In this document: positions 44,037 to 53,100 of the stretch, one piece after another
How positions within the stretch are numbered: position 1 is the stretch's first letter
Layout of the letters: every line of letters starts with the position of its first letter
DNA from: Akkermansiaceae bacterium
GTDB lineage: Bacteria > Verrucomicrobiota > Verrucomicrobiia > Verrucomicrobiales > Akkermansiaceae
DNA: 64,000 nt
Assembly (NCBI GenBank): GCA_019634595.1
Contig: JAHCBC010000001.1
Location: forward strand, 1,178,001-1,242,000
Reading direction: 5' to 3'
Made by a program: the position numbers and the translations under genes
Notes under the pieces: model-generated
Database searches by the model: none
Told to the model about the DNA's origin: nothing
The model's input: the letters and a program-made list of their open reading frames with translations, nothing else

Positions 44037-44122
44037 CAGGGTAGTGGGTTGTTGGGAGATTGGTTCAGTGAGACTGCGACAAGCGGGGGATAGAACGGGT
44101 GCGGCTTCCGGCTCCGTTCATC

Positions 44123-44929
44123 CTAATCCTTTAAAACATGCTGCTTTTCTTCAACACAAAGATGCCCCTCCAGGTCCGCCGCGGCGGCCTTGTCCAGATA
44201 GACGGAGGCGTCCGGGTGTTCCTGGAGATAGGAGGCGGGCACCTCATCGGAAACCGGCCTGTCGAATGCTTCCGCCACGATGCCGGCCTTCGCCGCGCCC
44301 CACGCCATCAAGATGATCCGCCGCGCCTCCAGGATGGTCCCGCAGCCCATGGTGATGGCGTGCGACGGCACCCTGTCCGCCCCGCCGAAGTCCCCCGCCG
44401 CGTCCGTCCGGGTCATGTGGTCCAGCCTCACCAGCGAAGTCCTCGACCCCCGGCCCGCGCCCGGCTCGTTGAAGCCGATGTGGCCGGTCCTGCCGATGCC
44501 GAGGATCTGGAGATCGATCCCGCCGCACGCCTCGATCAGCGCTTCATAAGCCCGGCAATGGGGGCCGATATCGCCGGGGTCCAGGCTCCCGGATGGGATG
44601 TGGGCGTTCTCCGGACGGATGTCGATGTGGCCGAAAAGATGCTCCTGCATGAAGGTCCGGTAGCTCCGCGGGTGGGAGGGCAGCAGGCCGAAGTATTCAT
44701 CGAGGTTGAAAGCGATCACGTTCGAGAATGACAGGCCCTCCTCACGGTGCAGGCGCACCAGTTCCCGGTAGAGCGGCAGCGGCGTCTTTCCCGTGGCCAG
44801 CCCCAGCACCGCCGTCCGGCCCTCCGCCGCACGGCGTTCGATGAGCGACCGCATCTCATGCGCGATGGCTCTGCAGGCACTCTCAGGGGATGGGAAGATC
44901 TGGCATCTCACAGCCCCGGAACATAGCAC
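44123..44929 (-). CDS. nagB: Glucosamine-6-phosphate deaminase
   Basis: NagB converts glucosamine-6-phosphate to fructose-6-phosphate and ammonia. The 268 residues show LGLATGKTPLPLYREL (phosphate loop), FNLDEYFGL with the catalytic Asp, SYRTFMQEHLFGHIDI, QILGIGRTGHIGFNEPG and VSDEVPASYLQEHPDASVY. The usual GIGSNGHIGFNEP reads GIGRTGHIGFNEP here. The gene stands with a PIG-L deacetylase and an AraC regulator, suggesting intake of an acetylated amino sugar that is deacetylated then deaminated. Confidence 0.92.
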   Translation of the reverse strand: MLCSGAVRCQIFPSPESACRAIAHEMRSLIERRAAEGRTAVLGLATGKTPLPLYRELVRLHREEGLSFSNVIAFNLDEYFGLLPSHPRSYRTFMQEHLFGHIDIRPENAHIPSGSLDPGDIGPHCRAYEALIEACGGIDLQILGIGRTGHIGFNEPGAGRGSRTSLVRLDHMTRTDAAGDFGGADRVPSHAITMGCGTILEARRIILMAWGAAKAGIVAEAFDRPVSDEVPASYLQEHPDASVYLDKAAAADLEGHLCVEEKQHVLKD

Positions 44930-44980
44930 ATTCCGGCGGCGCGATCTTCGCTATTTCGGTGGTAATACTTGCTTTTTCCG

Positions 44981-45850
44981 TCATGGACGGAACACCCGCT
45001 GGCGGTACTCCCGCGGTGTGCAGCCGTGGATGCGCTTGAAGTGCTTCAGGAAGTTCGCCATCGAGTCGAACCCACAGGCCCAGGCGATCTGGCTCACCGT
45101 GTCATCCGTTTCCGCCAGCCTGCGGCACACCCGCGCGATCCGCAGTTCGTTCAGGTAGGACGGGAAGGTCTTTCCCGTTCGGGAACGGAAGTAATGGCTG
45201 AAGGTCACCTCGCTGACGCCGATGTGCTTCGCCACATCCGCGAGGTAGATGGGCTTCGCGATGTTCTCCTGGATGTAGGCGGACACCAGCCCCATGCGCT
45301 CGCTTTCCGAAATGTGGATCTCCGGCGTGAATCCGGGCGACGAGATGCGGACCAGTTCATCCGAGGAGGCGAGGTCATCGAGGATCTGCATCAGCAGGAT
45401 GAGGCGTTTCAGCCCGTGCGCCTGGATCATCTTTCCCATGGCCAGAGCCACCCGGTCCCGCGTGGTGCCCGTCACCTGGATGCCGCTCTCCGCCTGCTCG
45501 AAAAGCCGCTTGATCGGGATCATTTCCGCCCGGGCGAGCCAGTTCCTGCCGAGGAACTGGGGGTGGAACTGGACGTTGAGCGCCTTCACCTTCCGGAACG
45601 GCTTTCCGGGGATGACCTCGTTGCGGTAGTCGTGCGGCAGGTTGGAGCCGAGAAAGGTGAGATCCCCGTTCTTCAGCGGCGTGATCTTGTCACCGATCCA
45701 GCGGTGGGTTCCGCCGGACTGGACCAGCGTCAACTCCAGCTCCGGGTGGAAATGCCACTGGCAGCCGAAGTTGTCCCCCTCGATGCGGGCGCACGCCACC
45801 ACATCCGGAGCGGAGTGCGGCGCGAGTTGTTCCTGGATCGGTTTTCCCAT
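44981..45850 (-). CDS. AraC-family transcriptional regulator
   Basis: A 289-residue regulator with an N-terminal cupin sensor domain (about 1-150; FHPELELTLVQSGGTHRWIG, NGDLTFLGSNLPHDY) and a C-terminal pair of helix-turn-helix units (about 185-285; YLADVAKHIGVSEVTFSHYF, VSQIAWACGFDSMANFLKHF, REYRQRVF). The cupin probably senses a sugar. It lies 51 nt upstream of nagB on the same strand and 106 nt after the Gfo/Idh/MocA gene, so it likely controls this sugar cluster and itself. Confidence 0.92.
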   Translation of the reverse strand: MGKPIQEQLAPHSAPDVVACARIEGDNFGCQWHFHPELELTLVQSGGTHRWIGDKITPLKNGDLTFLGSNLPHDYRNEVIPGKPFRKVKALNVQFHPQFLGRNWLARAEMIPIKRLFEQAESGIQVTGTTRDRVALAMGKMIQAHGLKRLILLMQILDDLASSDELVRISSPGFTPEIHISESERMGLVSAYIQENIAKPIYLADVAKHIGVSEVTFSHYFRSRTGKTFPSYLNELRIARVCRRLAETDDTVSQIAWACGFDSMANFLKHFKRIHGCTPREYRQRVFRP

Positions 45851-45956
45851 GGTCGTATCCCGGTGGGATCGGATCAGACCGATCCCCGCGCGGGAATCCG
45901 GTTACGGGATGAAATTCCGCCTTCTTATGACGTTTTTCCGGAAAACGCCTATTTTT

Positions 45957-47033
45957 TCAGAGATCAACGGTTTTCCCGGTGCGGAAACTCTCATCCGCCG
46001 CCAGGACGATCCGCATGGAGGCGATGGCGTCATCCATGTGGGAACCCAGGTCCAGGTCCTCACGGATGGCCTTGAGGAAATATTCCTGCTCCCGGTGGCA
46101 GAGGCCGTCGTGGTCCGGCTCATCATCCAGGCGGATGATCTCATCCTTGCGGGTGAAGTTCCCATCCTCCCCCAGCGTGGCGTGGTGCAGGCGGAGCGAC
46201 TGGGTCTGTGAGTGGGCGTCCACATTCGCGCTCTGGCCTTCGGAGCTGGCCTTGTCCGCGACGATGGAGACGCAGCCCTTCGGCCCGACGACGTCCTTCA
46301 CGAAGAACGCCACCTCGCTCATCATCGGACCCCACCCCGCCTCGTACCAGCCCACGGAACCGTCGTCGAAGGTGACCTGGAGATGGCCGTAGTTGATCTT
46401 TCCGTCCGGCAGCTCGTCGGTGAGGCGCGCGCCCAGGCCGGACACGCGCACGGGCTTCGCCCCGGTCATCTGGCACATGACGTCCACATAGTGGACACCG
46501 CAGTCCACCACCGGGGAGATGGAGGAAAGGAGCGCCTTGTGGGTGTTCCAGTTCGCCCCGTAGGACTGCTGGTTGAGGTTCATGCGCATGACCAGCGGCT
46601 TGCCCAGCGTCTGCGCCAGCTCGATGAATTTGATCCAGCTCGGGTGGTGGCGGAGGATGTAGCCGATCACCAGCTTGCGGTTCTTTTCCCGCGCCTTGGC
46701 AACAATGCGCTCCGCGTCCTCCACCGTCTCCGCGAGCGGTTTTTCGATGAACACGTGGCAGCCCGCGTCGAACGCCTTTTCCGCAAAGGCCGCGTGGGTG
46801 TCCGGGTAGGTGGAGATGGAGACCGCGTCCGGCGACGCCGCCCGGAGGGCTTCATCGAAGTCCGTGAATGCGGGGTAAGATGCGCCCAACTCCCCGTTGA
46901 GCCGCTGCGCGGACTCCGCGGAGCGGGTGACGATGCCACAGATCTCGAAGCCATCGATCTGGTGATAGGCGAGCGCATGGGAGCGCCCCATATGACCGGC
47001 ACCGACACAGAGGATACGAACGGGAGAATTCAT
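45957..47033 (-). CDS. Gfo/Idh/MocA family oxidoreductase (cytoplasmic)
   Basis: A 358-residue oxidoreductase without export signal. The Rossmann motif is RILCVGAGHMGRSHALAYHQ, the family lysine motif is CHVFIEKPLAETVEDAE, and the His motif is SPVVDCGVHYVDVMCQMTG. The C-terminal alpha/beta domain is typical of inositol- or sugar-type dehydrogenases. The start at 47033 (MNSPVRILCVG) is preferred over an in-frame ATG at 47180. Its product would feed the amino-sugar or sugar pathway of the neighbouring genes. Substrate unknown. Confidence 0.9.
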   Translation of the reverse strand: MNSPVRILCVGAGHMGRSHALAYHQIDGFEICGIVTRSAESAQRLNGELGASYPAFTDFDEALRAASPDAVSISTYPDTHAAFAEKAFDAGCHVFIEKPLAETVEDAERIVAKAREKNRKLVIGYILRHHPSWIKFIELAQTLGKPLVMRMNLNQQSYGANWNTHKALLSSISPVVDCGVHYVDVMCQMTGAKPVRVSGLGARLTDELPDGKINYGHLQVTFDDGSVGWYEAGWGPMMSEVAFFVKDVVGPKGCVSIVADKASSEGQSANVDAHSQTQSLRLHHATLGEDGNFTRKDEIIRLDDEPDHDGLCHREQEYFLKAIREDLDLGSHMDDAIASMRIVLAADESFRTGKTVDL

Positions 47034-47220
47034 GGGATACGGAAATGCAGGGAGAAACACCCTTTGATCCGCCATCCGTTCCGACAATCCCCGGCCCTTG
47101 GCAATCGCAAAGGAATACGCCCTACGGAAAAGCAGGAAAAGATGCCGCGATTCAGAAGATTCCCCGCCCTTTCCCGGCAATGCAGGGCCGCCTCATTTCG
47201 GAATTGTCAGGACGGTTGTC

Positions 47221-47397
47221 GGCTTGTTTCACAAAATCCGAACCGCGAATGAACACCAATGGACGCGAATTCCCGTGAATCAGGGTTGGGTGGTGATGTT
47301 CTCCATCCGGAAAATCCCCTCTCCTCCTCCATCAGGATCAGCCTGCCTCCATTCGTGTTCATTCGCGTCCATTCGCGGTTGGATTCCCGAAATGAGG
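47221..47397. repeat. ATTCGCG-type periodic repeats in inverted pair
   Basis: A left tract near 47230-47280 (AACCGCGAATGAACACCAAT, GGACGCGAATTCCCGTGAAT) and its inverted partner near 47348-47386 (CATTCGTGTTCATTCGCGTC, CATTCGCGGTT) repeat a GCGAATG-like unit every 9-11 bases. No coding frame is convincing in 47034-47487. Confidence 0.7.
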
Positions 47398-47487
47398 TAG
47401 CCCTACCCGGGCAATGACATTCCTCCGCTAATTTGAAGCAACCAACCGCTAGCAACCCCCGCCGCGGCCCGGCAGTCTCCGGGCGGC

Positions 47488-48402
47488 ATGAAATTGACCT
47501 CACTCCTGTTCCTCGCAGGCACCCTGCTCGCCGCCGGCGCTCCACCTGAAGAAGACCGCCGCGCCATCCTCGCCATGGCGGGGCAGTTCGACGTTTCCTT
47601 TGAATTCATCGAAACCGTGGCCATCGCCCCGGACTACAAGCCTCTCAGCGTTCCCTACCACGAGGATGCTTTTGAAACGGTGGTCGTGGCGGAAGACACG
47701 CCCGGACGCATCGCCCTCCAGCACCTGCTGGTCGTCGAAGCCGGCCCCCGCAAGCAGGTGATCAAGCACTGGACGCAGGTCTGGACCTGGGAGGACACCC
47801 ACATCCTGGACTACTCCGGCAGCGAGGACGCGCCGAAGTGGAGCCGCAAGGTGGTCTCCAAGGAGGAAGCCGCGGGCAAATGGTCCCAGCTCGTCACCAG
47901 CATCGACGACACGCCGCGCTACGAATCGCTCGGCAAATGGACGCACCGCTTCGGCGAGTCCTCCTGGACCAGCGAACCGACCCGCCGCCCGCTGCCGCGC
48001 CGGGAATACACGAAGCGGAAGGACTACGACTACCTCCTGGGCACCAACCGCCACACCATCACCGCCAACGGCTGGGTCCACACCCAGGACAACCGGAAGG
48101 TGGTGGACCGCGAAGGCAAACAGACCGTCCTGTCCTATGAGACCGGCCTCAACCAGTATGTGAAAACCGACAGCCCGCTGTCGCAGGAAGCCATCGCCTG
48201 GTGGGAAAAGAGCAGCCCGTTCTGGAACAACGTCCGCGCCTTCTGGCTGGATGCCGTCCAGAAGGAAGGCCCGCAGTTCTCCTACAGCAGTGAACAGGAC
48301 GGTGTGCCACTGGCCGCCAAGTTCAAGGAACTGGAAAAGGCATCCCCGGACGCGGCGAAGATCTCCGAGAGCCTGACGCCCTATATCTCCCTTTCCCGGT
48401 AA
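47488..48402 (+). CDS. Secreted DUF6607-like protein
   Basis: A 304-residue exported protein (signal TSLLFLAGTLLAAGAPPEED). It matches, as far as I recall, the DUF6607 pattern: a start like DRRAILAMAGQFDVSFEFIE, a Trp-rich segment KHWTQVWTWEDTHILDYSG, and YLLGTNRHTITANGWVHTQD with EGLNQY-like ETGLNQYVKT. The fold looks like a beta-barrel or lipocalin-like chain of strands. Function unknown. It precedes two secreted proteins and a TonB-dependent receptor on the same strand with a 194-nt gap to the next gene, so a linked role in nutrient capture is plausible. Confidence 0.72.
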   Translation: MKLTSLLFLAGTLLAAGAPPEEDRRAILAMAGQFDVSFEFIETVAIAPDYKPLSVPYHEDAFETVVVAEDTPGRIALQHLLVVEAGPRKQVIKHWTQVWTWEDTHILDYSGSEDAPKWSRKVVSKEEAAGKWSQLVTSIDDTPRYESLGKWTHRFGESSWTSEPTRRPLPRREYTKRKDYDYLLGTNRHTITANGWVHTQDNRKVVDREGKQTVLSYETGLNQYVKTDSPLSQEAIAWWEKSSPFWNNVRAFWLDAVQKEGPQFSYSSEQDGVPLAAKFKELEKASPDAAKISESLTPYISLSR

Positions 48403-48411
48403 CCGGGATTC

Positions 48412-48501
48412 TCCCTGTGCCTGGCCATCGACCGGAGGTGGCCCCACGCAGCGGAAAGGTCAACTGACCGCTACTTTCGAGCAACCCACCGGGAGCAGGG
48501 A
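48412..48501 (+). promoter_or_regulatory. Possible structured leader before the PEP-CTERM/TonB genes
   Basis: A 6-bp closing helix (48412-48417 with 48496-48501) could enclose two inner hairpins, one around GGCCA/TGGCC (48423-48442) and one around AGC-GGTC-AACT-GACC-GCT (48450-48472). This gives a three-way junction 95 nt before the start at 48597. It matches no riboswitch class I know; purely a fold observation. Confidence 0.2.
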
Positions 48502-48596
48502 CGGCATTCACCCTCCACCATCCCCCCAACAACGCACCGATGGCCGGACGCTTCCCGGCCCGACGGGCGCACCCCACCGAACACAGAAACAATACC

Positions 48597-49388
48597 ATGA
48601 ACCTGACTTCCCCAGTTCCCCGCCCGATCCTCGGTGCATTCGTTGCAACGATCCTGGCCAGCGCCACTTCACAAGCGATCACGACCTTGGTCGGCGCCGG
48701 TGTCACGGGTGATCCATTCCTGACCTCTCCGGGCGCCGCCGGAACCTCGACCTGGAATGACCTCAATGCCAGCGCGCTGCCCGGCTATGGCGGCTTCCCC
48801 GGCTTCGGTGCCTGGCCATCGCCCATCTCCTCCCAGGGAGCGGGAGACAACTCCGCCACCCTGACGAAGGTGAGCGGCGCGGCGTATCCCGCCAGCGGCT
48901 CGATCTATTTCGGCGGGACGCTCCTCACACCCAACACCAACGGAGCGCAGCTCAGTGTGAACGACAGCACACCGGTCAGCGGCCTGACCACCATCGTTTT
49001 CCAGATCCAGTTCGGAGAGGCGATGGGTTACGACTTTTACAACAACGTCGAGCCGGTGCTGAGCTTCACCGCGGGAGCGCAGGGCGGAACCAGCGTGGCC
49101 GCCACCTACAGCGGGGTGATCAGCAGATTCGACAACGGAACCTTCGATCCCGGCACCGGACCGGAGCCACTCTACACCAACACCTACGGATTCCAGTGGG
49201 ATCTGAGCGGGATCACCGAGCCGATCACCGGCTTCAACATCACTTTCAACGGAGTCCAGCACTCCAGCCTTTATGGGATGAAGCTGGAACAATTCGACCA
49301 GAACCCCGGCGGCAGCCTCATCCCGGAGCCATCCTTCGCCCTGCTCGGCGGTCTGGGCGGATTGCTGCTGCTGCGCCGCAAGAAATGA
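48597..49388 (+). CDS. PEP-CTERM protein related to its downstream neighbour
   Basis: A 263-residue surface protein with signal peptide (PILGAFVATILASATSQAIT) and a C-terminal PEP-CTERM signal (LIPEPSFALLGGLGGLLLL, then RRKK). The central domain is beta-rich. Its last 60 residues before the signal (YGFQWDLSGITEPITGFNIT, FNGVQHSSLYGMKLEQFDQ) resemble the end of the same domain in the next gene product (MWQWDLSQIGVNITSVTITT, YASHTSVSGARVDVASQF). So the two are paralogues. It may be an anchored ligand-binding protein serving the TonB receptor downstream. Confidence 0.83.
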   Translation: MNLTSPVPRPILGAFVATILASATSQAITTLVGAGVTGDPFLTSPGAAGTSTWNDLNASALPGYGGFPGFGAWPSPISSQGAGDNSATLTKVSGAAYPASGSIYFGGTLLTPNTNGAQLSVNDSTPVSGLTTIVFQIQFGEAMGYDFYNNVEPVLSFTAGAQGGTSVAATYSGVISRFDNGTFDPGTGPEPLYTNTYGFQWDLSGITEPITGFNITFNGVQHSSLYGMKLEQFDQNPGGSLIPEPSFALLGGLGGLLLLRRKK

Positions 49389-49483
49389 GCGGGAAACCCG
49401 CCGGACCTTCCGGTGATGGCCGGTCCGCCACACGGCGGGCCGCCATCCTCCCCGTCCCGCCACACGCAACCATCCCGAGAACC

Positions 49484-50569
49484 TTGAAACTCCTGTCCAT
49501 CTTCGCAGCGGCGATGCTGACGCTGCCCGCCGCGGGCCAGTCGCTGCTGGTCACGCCGGCCCTCCAAGGCACGACCGAAAATGCGGTGTGGTCCCTTCTT
49601 TCCGGCACCAACACCGTACCGGTTCCCGGGACGAATCCGGTGCAATACGAATGCTCCCCGGATGACTTCACCGACGCCTCCGTGGACTTCCGTGTCCACT
49701 CACCCGGCTACGGCGCGACCTCCGGGCTTTACAGTTGGGGCGGGGCCTACCAGACCACCACCACCAAGACGACCGGCAGTTTCGCGATCAAGCAGGCCGT
49801 TTTCCAGGTCGATCTCCTCTGGGATCCCGCCACCCTCTATCCCGGAACCAACATCCCCCGCCTCAGCTACAACGGCGGGAGCCAGAATCTCGAGCCGCTG
49901 CCAGTCATCTTCGGTGGAAGCCGCGTCGAAGACAACGGCATCGGCGGTGAGGCAGGAACCGATCCCTTCACCTACCGCGGGGTCATGTGGCAATGGGACC
50001 TGTCCCAGATCGGCGTGAACATCACGTCCGTGACCATCACCACGCCCTACGCCAGCCACACCTCCGTTTCCGGCGCGCGCGTGGACGTCGCCTCGCAGTT
50101 CCGAAATCTGGCGGCCCCGGCCTCCACACCGCTCCAGACCTGGCGTGACCAGTATTTCCAGACCACCGCCAACAGCGGGGATGCAGCGGACGACGCGGAC
50201 CCGGATGGCGACGGCATCCCCAACCTCATCGAGTATGCGCTGGGTACCCGCCCGGACTCCGCGGACGTGGATCACGGGGCGTCCAATCTCCCCGCCATCT
50301 CCAGCGCGGGTCCACGGCCATCCATTTCCTTCAGGCTCCCCACCACCCCGCCTGAGGAACTCACCTACCAGGTCCTCTCAAGCGCGGATCTGGCGGACTG
50401 GAAGGTGATCGCGAGCAAGGCAGGAGCCTCGCCATGGATCTGGAGCGGGGACGGGCCGGACGGCATCTCCTCACAACCTGTCACCGGCGGGAATCTCCTC
50501 ACCATCCAGGATGAGGTCACCGTCAGCGGGAATGCCCGCCGCTTCATGCGCATCCGCATCTCCTACTGA
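49484..50569 (+). CDS. Secreted protein paralogous to the preceding PEP-CTERM protein
   Basis: A 361-residue exported protein. I start it at the TTG at 49484, which places the signal peptide (LKLLSIFAAAMLTLPAAGQS) first; the upstream in-frame GTG at 49196 lies inside the previous gene. Residues 25-215 form the domain shared with the preceding product (QAVFQVDLLWDPATLYPG, MWQWDLSQIGVNITSV). Then comes DPDGDGIPNLIEYALGTRPD, a calcium-loop-like segment very common in verrucomicrobial secreted proteins, and a beta-sandwich tail. It has no PEP-CTERM signal, so it should be released or kept by the tail domain. The TonB receptor starts 26 nt later. Confidence 0.8.
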   Translation: MKLLSIFAAAMLTLPAAGQSLLVTPALQGTTENAVWSLLSGTNTVPVPGTNPVQYECSPDDFTDASVDFRVHSPGYGATSGLYSWGGAYQTTTTKTTGSFAIKQAVFQVDLLWDPATLYPGTNIPRLSYNGGSQNLEPLPVIFGGSRVEDNGIGGEAGTDPFTYRGVMWQWDLSQIGVNITSVTITTPYASHTSVSGARVDVASQFRNLAAPASTPLQTWRDQYFQTTANSGDAADDADPDGDGIPNLIEYALGTRPDSADVDHGASNLPAISSAGPRPSISFRLPTTPPEELTYQVLSSADLADWKVIASKAGASPWIWSGDGPDGISSQPVTGGNLLTIQDEVTVSGNARRFMRIRISY

Positions 50570-50595
50570 GGTCAGCGAACCCTGGCCATCTGCCG

Positions 50596-53079
50596 ATGAA
50601 ATCCATCTTCCTCCTCCCATTCATCGCCGCCGCGCCGCTCCAGGCGCAGGTGGAAGAGACGGATATCCCCTTGGAAAAGGAGATCTCCGGTGAAGCCACG
50701 GCGGCGGACGACAAGCCCGCCTCCGCCACCGAGGAAACGCTCGGGGAGATCGTGGTGTCCGCCGTGCGGGACCCTTTCCTGAACATCCGGGGAACCACCA
50801 CGCGCATCGACTCCCGGACCATGGCGGAGAACGGCGTGCAGGATCTGGGTTCGATGGTGAAATATGACCCGACGGTCGTCGTGCCCTTTGACTCCACCAC
50901 CGGCGACGGCTCCGTGGGCTACGCTTCCTCAGGCTCCGCATCGTTCAACATCCGGGGCATCGAGGGCAACCGGGTGGGCATCGAGGTGGACGGCATCCGC
51001 CAGCCGCCGGAATACATCTCGACCTCGTTCGACGCCGGACAGGAGAGCGGAGCCGGTGGCATGGGGAGGGACTATTTCGACCCGTCCATGTTCCAGCTCG
51101 TGGAGATCCTGAAAGGCGGGGCCAGCGCGCAGTATGGCTCCGACTCCATGGGGGGTGTCATCTCGATGAAGACGCTCGATCCCCGGGATCTCTACGTGGA
51201 CAAGACCTGGGGCGGCCTGGCACGGACCCAGTTTTTCTCCCGCAATGACGGCCTGGCATGGCAGCTCGGCGGGGGTGGCCGCTCGGGTGGACTGGACTAT
51301 CTCCTGCTTTACGCGGGCCGCGAGTCCAATGAGACGGCCAACAACGGCAGCATCCCGCCGGACCCGATGTCCATCGACAGCTCCGCGTGGCTGGCGAAGG
51401 TCGGCTACGACGCCGGGGACCATGTGTTCCAGTTCACGTTCGAGCACTACGAACGGAACCTCCACGCTGACATGCGGAGCGCCATCGATCCCGCCGGGGG
51501 CATCTTCACCATCTTCCGGCAGAGCATCGACAACTGGCAGGATGTGGAGCGCAGCCGCCTGAGCCTGAAATGGCTCTACCAACCGCTGGGCGGCTGGGTG
51601 GACAAGGTGGAGACGCAGGCCTACTGGCAGAGCGCCACCAGCGGCAGCCGGAATGCCAGCACGAACCCGACGGTCCGCGCGCTGGATCTGGGCGGCCCAC
51701 TGGTCCCCTATCTGCCTGCCATCCCGGCGCCATGGCGCACATGGCTCCTCGCCAACAACCCCGGCCTGATGGTGGAAGGGCGCAACCGCACCCAGGAGAT
51801 AGAGTTCGAAACCGAACTTTATGGCATCACTTCGTTCGCCCACAAGACGGTGGAATTCGACGACCAGGAGCACAAATTCCTCTTCGGCATCGACGCCTCG
51901 ATGGAGAAGTCATCGAACAGGTTTGACCGGACGGAGACCCGCGGACAGGTGGTCCGGGATCTGACCGATCCCCTGAACCCGATCATCACCTCCATCGTCA
52001 CCACGACGGACACCGACCGCATTTCCTTCGCCCCTTCGGAGACCACCCGGGTGGGTCTGGTGTTCCAGGACGACGTGAAGCTGGGGACACTGTGGGAGTT
52101 CTCCCCCGGTCTGCGGCTGGACTACCACCAGATCGACACGAACCTGACGCAGCAGTTCCTCGACCGGCTGCAGGGGGCACTGGGCGGTGCCGCGACCGCT
52201 CCGCAGGCGAGCGACGGGTATGACAATCTCACCCTTTCACCGCGGTTCGACGTGGCGTTCCTGCCGACGGAGAACTCGCGCGTGTATGCCGGCTACGCAC
52301 TGGGCACACGGAATCCGACCGCGGAGGAACTGACCATGGTTTTCGACCATCCGGCGACGGGAGCCAGCAGCCAGACCACCGTTCCCAATCCCAGCCTGCA
52401 GGAGGAAACCAGCCACGCCTTCAAGCTGGGCTACAAGGCGGAGGACGACCGTGGGCGTGTGGGGGTGGAGCTGTTCTACACCCGCTACCAGGATTTCATC
52501 GAGAACAACCAGATACTCGAAGTCCTGCCGGGCGGCCATGTGATCACCACCACCATGAACCAGGGTGAGGCGGAGATCTACGGCATCGAGGCCAGCGGCG
52601 AATGGGACGCGGGTTCCTGGAAATCCGCGCTCACGGGTGTCTCTCTGGGCCTCAGCGCGGGATACACCATCGGCCAGAACCTGACGAAGGATGAGCCGGT
52701 GAACACCGTGGAGCCGTGGAAAGCCATCGGCTTCATCGGTTACGCGGATCCGGACGGAAAATACGGCGCGCGCATGATCGGCACCTACACAGGAGCGGTC
52801 ACACGCACGGATGACACGACCATGAACGGGGAGATGTTCCGCCCGGACTCCTGGTTCACGCTCGACCTGCTGGCATGGTGGAAACCGGTCCGCGGCCTGA
52901 CCCTGAACGCCGGGGTGAACAACATCTTCGATGAACAATACTGGAACTGGTCCACCGTCCGCCGTGGCGGCGGGCATCTGGGCCTCGCGGGGGTCGGCGG
53001 TGGCCACACCTCGGCGGTCGATGACCGGACCACGGCACCAGGCCGGAATTTCTTCCTCTCCGCGACCTGGCAGTTCTGA
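50596..53079 (+). CDS. TonB-dependent outer-membrane receptor
   Basis: An 827-residue receptor with signal peptide (KSIFLLPFIAAAPLQAQ). The plug domain covers about 45-190 (LGEIVVSAVRDPFLNIRGTT, GSASFNIRGIEGNRVGIEVD, VEILKGGASAQYGSDSMGGV). The 22-strand barrel follows (LSPRFDVAFLPTENSRVYAG, YALGTRNPTAEELTMVF, EETSHAFKLGYKAED) and the protein ends TWQF with terminal Phe. The sequence most resembles the haemoglobin/transferrin/lactoferrin receptor type (GSASFNIRGIEGNRVGIEVDGI). The ligand is unknown. No TonB or transporter genes are nearby. It closes the set of exported proteins beginning at 47488. Confidence 0.9.
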   Translation: MKSIFLLPFIAAAPLQAQVEETDIPLEKEISGEATAADDKPASATEETLGEIVVSAVRDPFLNIRGTTTRIDSRTMAENGVQDLGSMVKYDPTVVVPFDSTTGDGSVGYASSGSASFNIRGIEGNRVGIEVDGIRQPPEYISTSFDAGQESGAGGMGRDYFDPSMFQLVEILKGGASAQYGSDSMGGVISMKTLDPRDLYVDKTWGGLARTQFFSRNDGLAWQLGGGGRSGGLDYLLLYAGRESNETANNGSIPPDPMSIDSSAWLAKVGYDAGDHVFQFTFEHYERNLHADMRSAIDPAGGIFTIFRQSIDNWQDVERSRLSLKWLYQPLGGWVDKVETQAYWQSATSGSRNASTNPTVRALDLGGPLVPYLPAIPAPWRTWLLANNPGLMVEGRNRTQEIEFETELYGITSFAHKTVEFDDQEHKFLFGIDASMEKSSNRFDRTETRGQVVRDLTDPLNPIITSIVTTTDTDRISFAPSETTRVGLVFQDDVKLGTLWEFSPGLRLDYHQIDTNLTQQFLDRLQGALGGAATAPQASDGYDNLTLSPRFDVAFLPTENSRVYAGYALGTRNPTAEELTMVFDHPATGASSQTTVPNPSLQEETSHAFKLGYKAEDDRGRVGVELFYTRYQDFIENNQILEVLPGGHVITTTMNQGEAEIYGIEASGEWDAGSWKSALTGVSLGLSAGYTIGQNLTKDEPVNTVEPWKAIGFIGYADPDGKYGARMIGTYTGAVTRTDDTTMNGEMFRPDSWFTLDLLAWWKPVRGLTLNAGVNNIFDEQYWNWSTVRRGGGHLGLAGVGGGHTSAVDDRTTAPGRNFFLSATWQF

Positions 53080-53100
53080 TGGGGCTGGGGAAGATCCACT

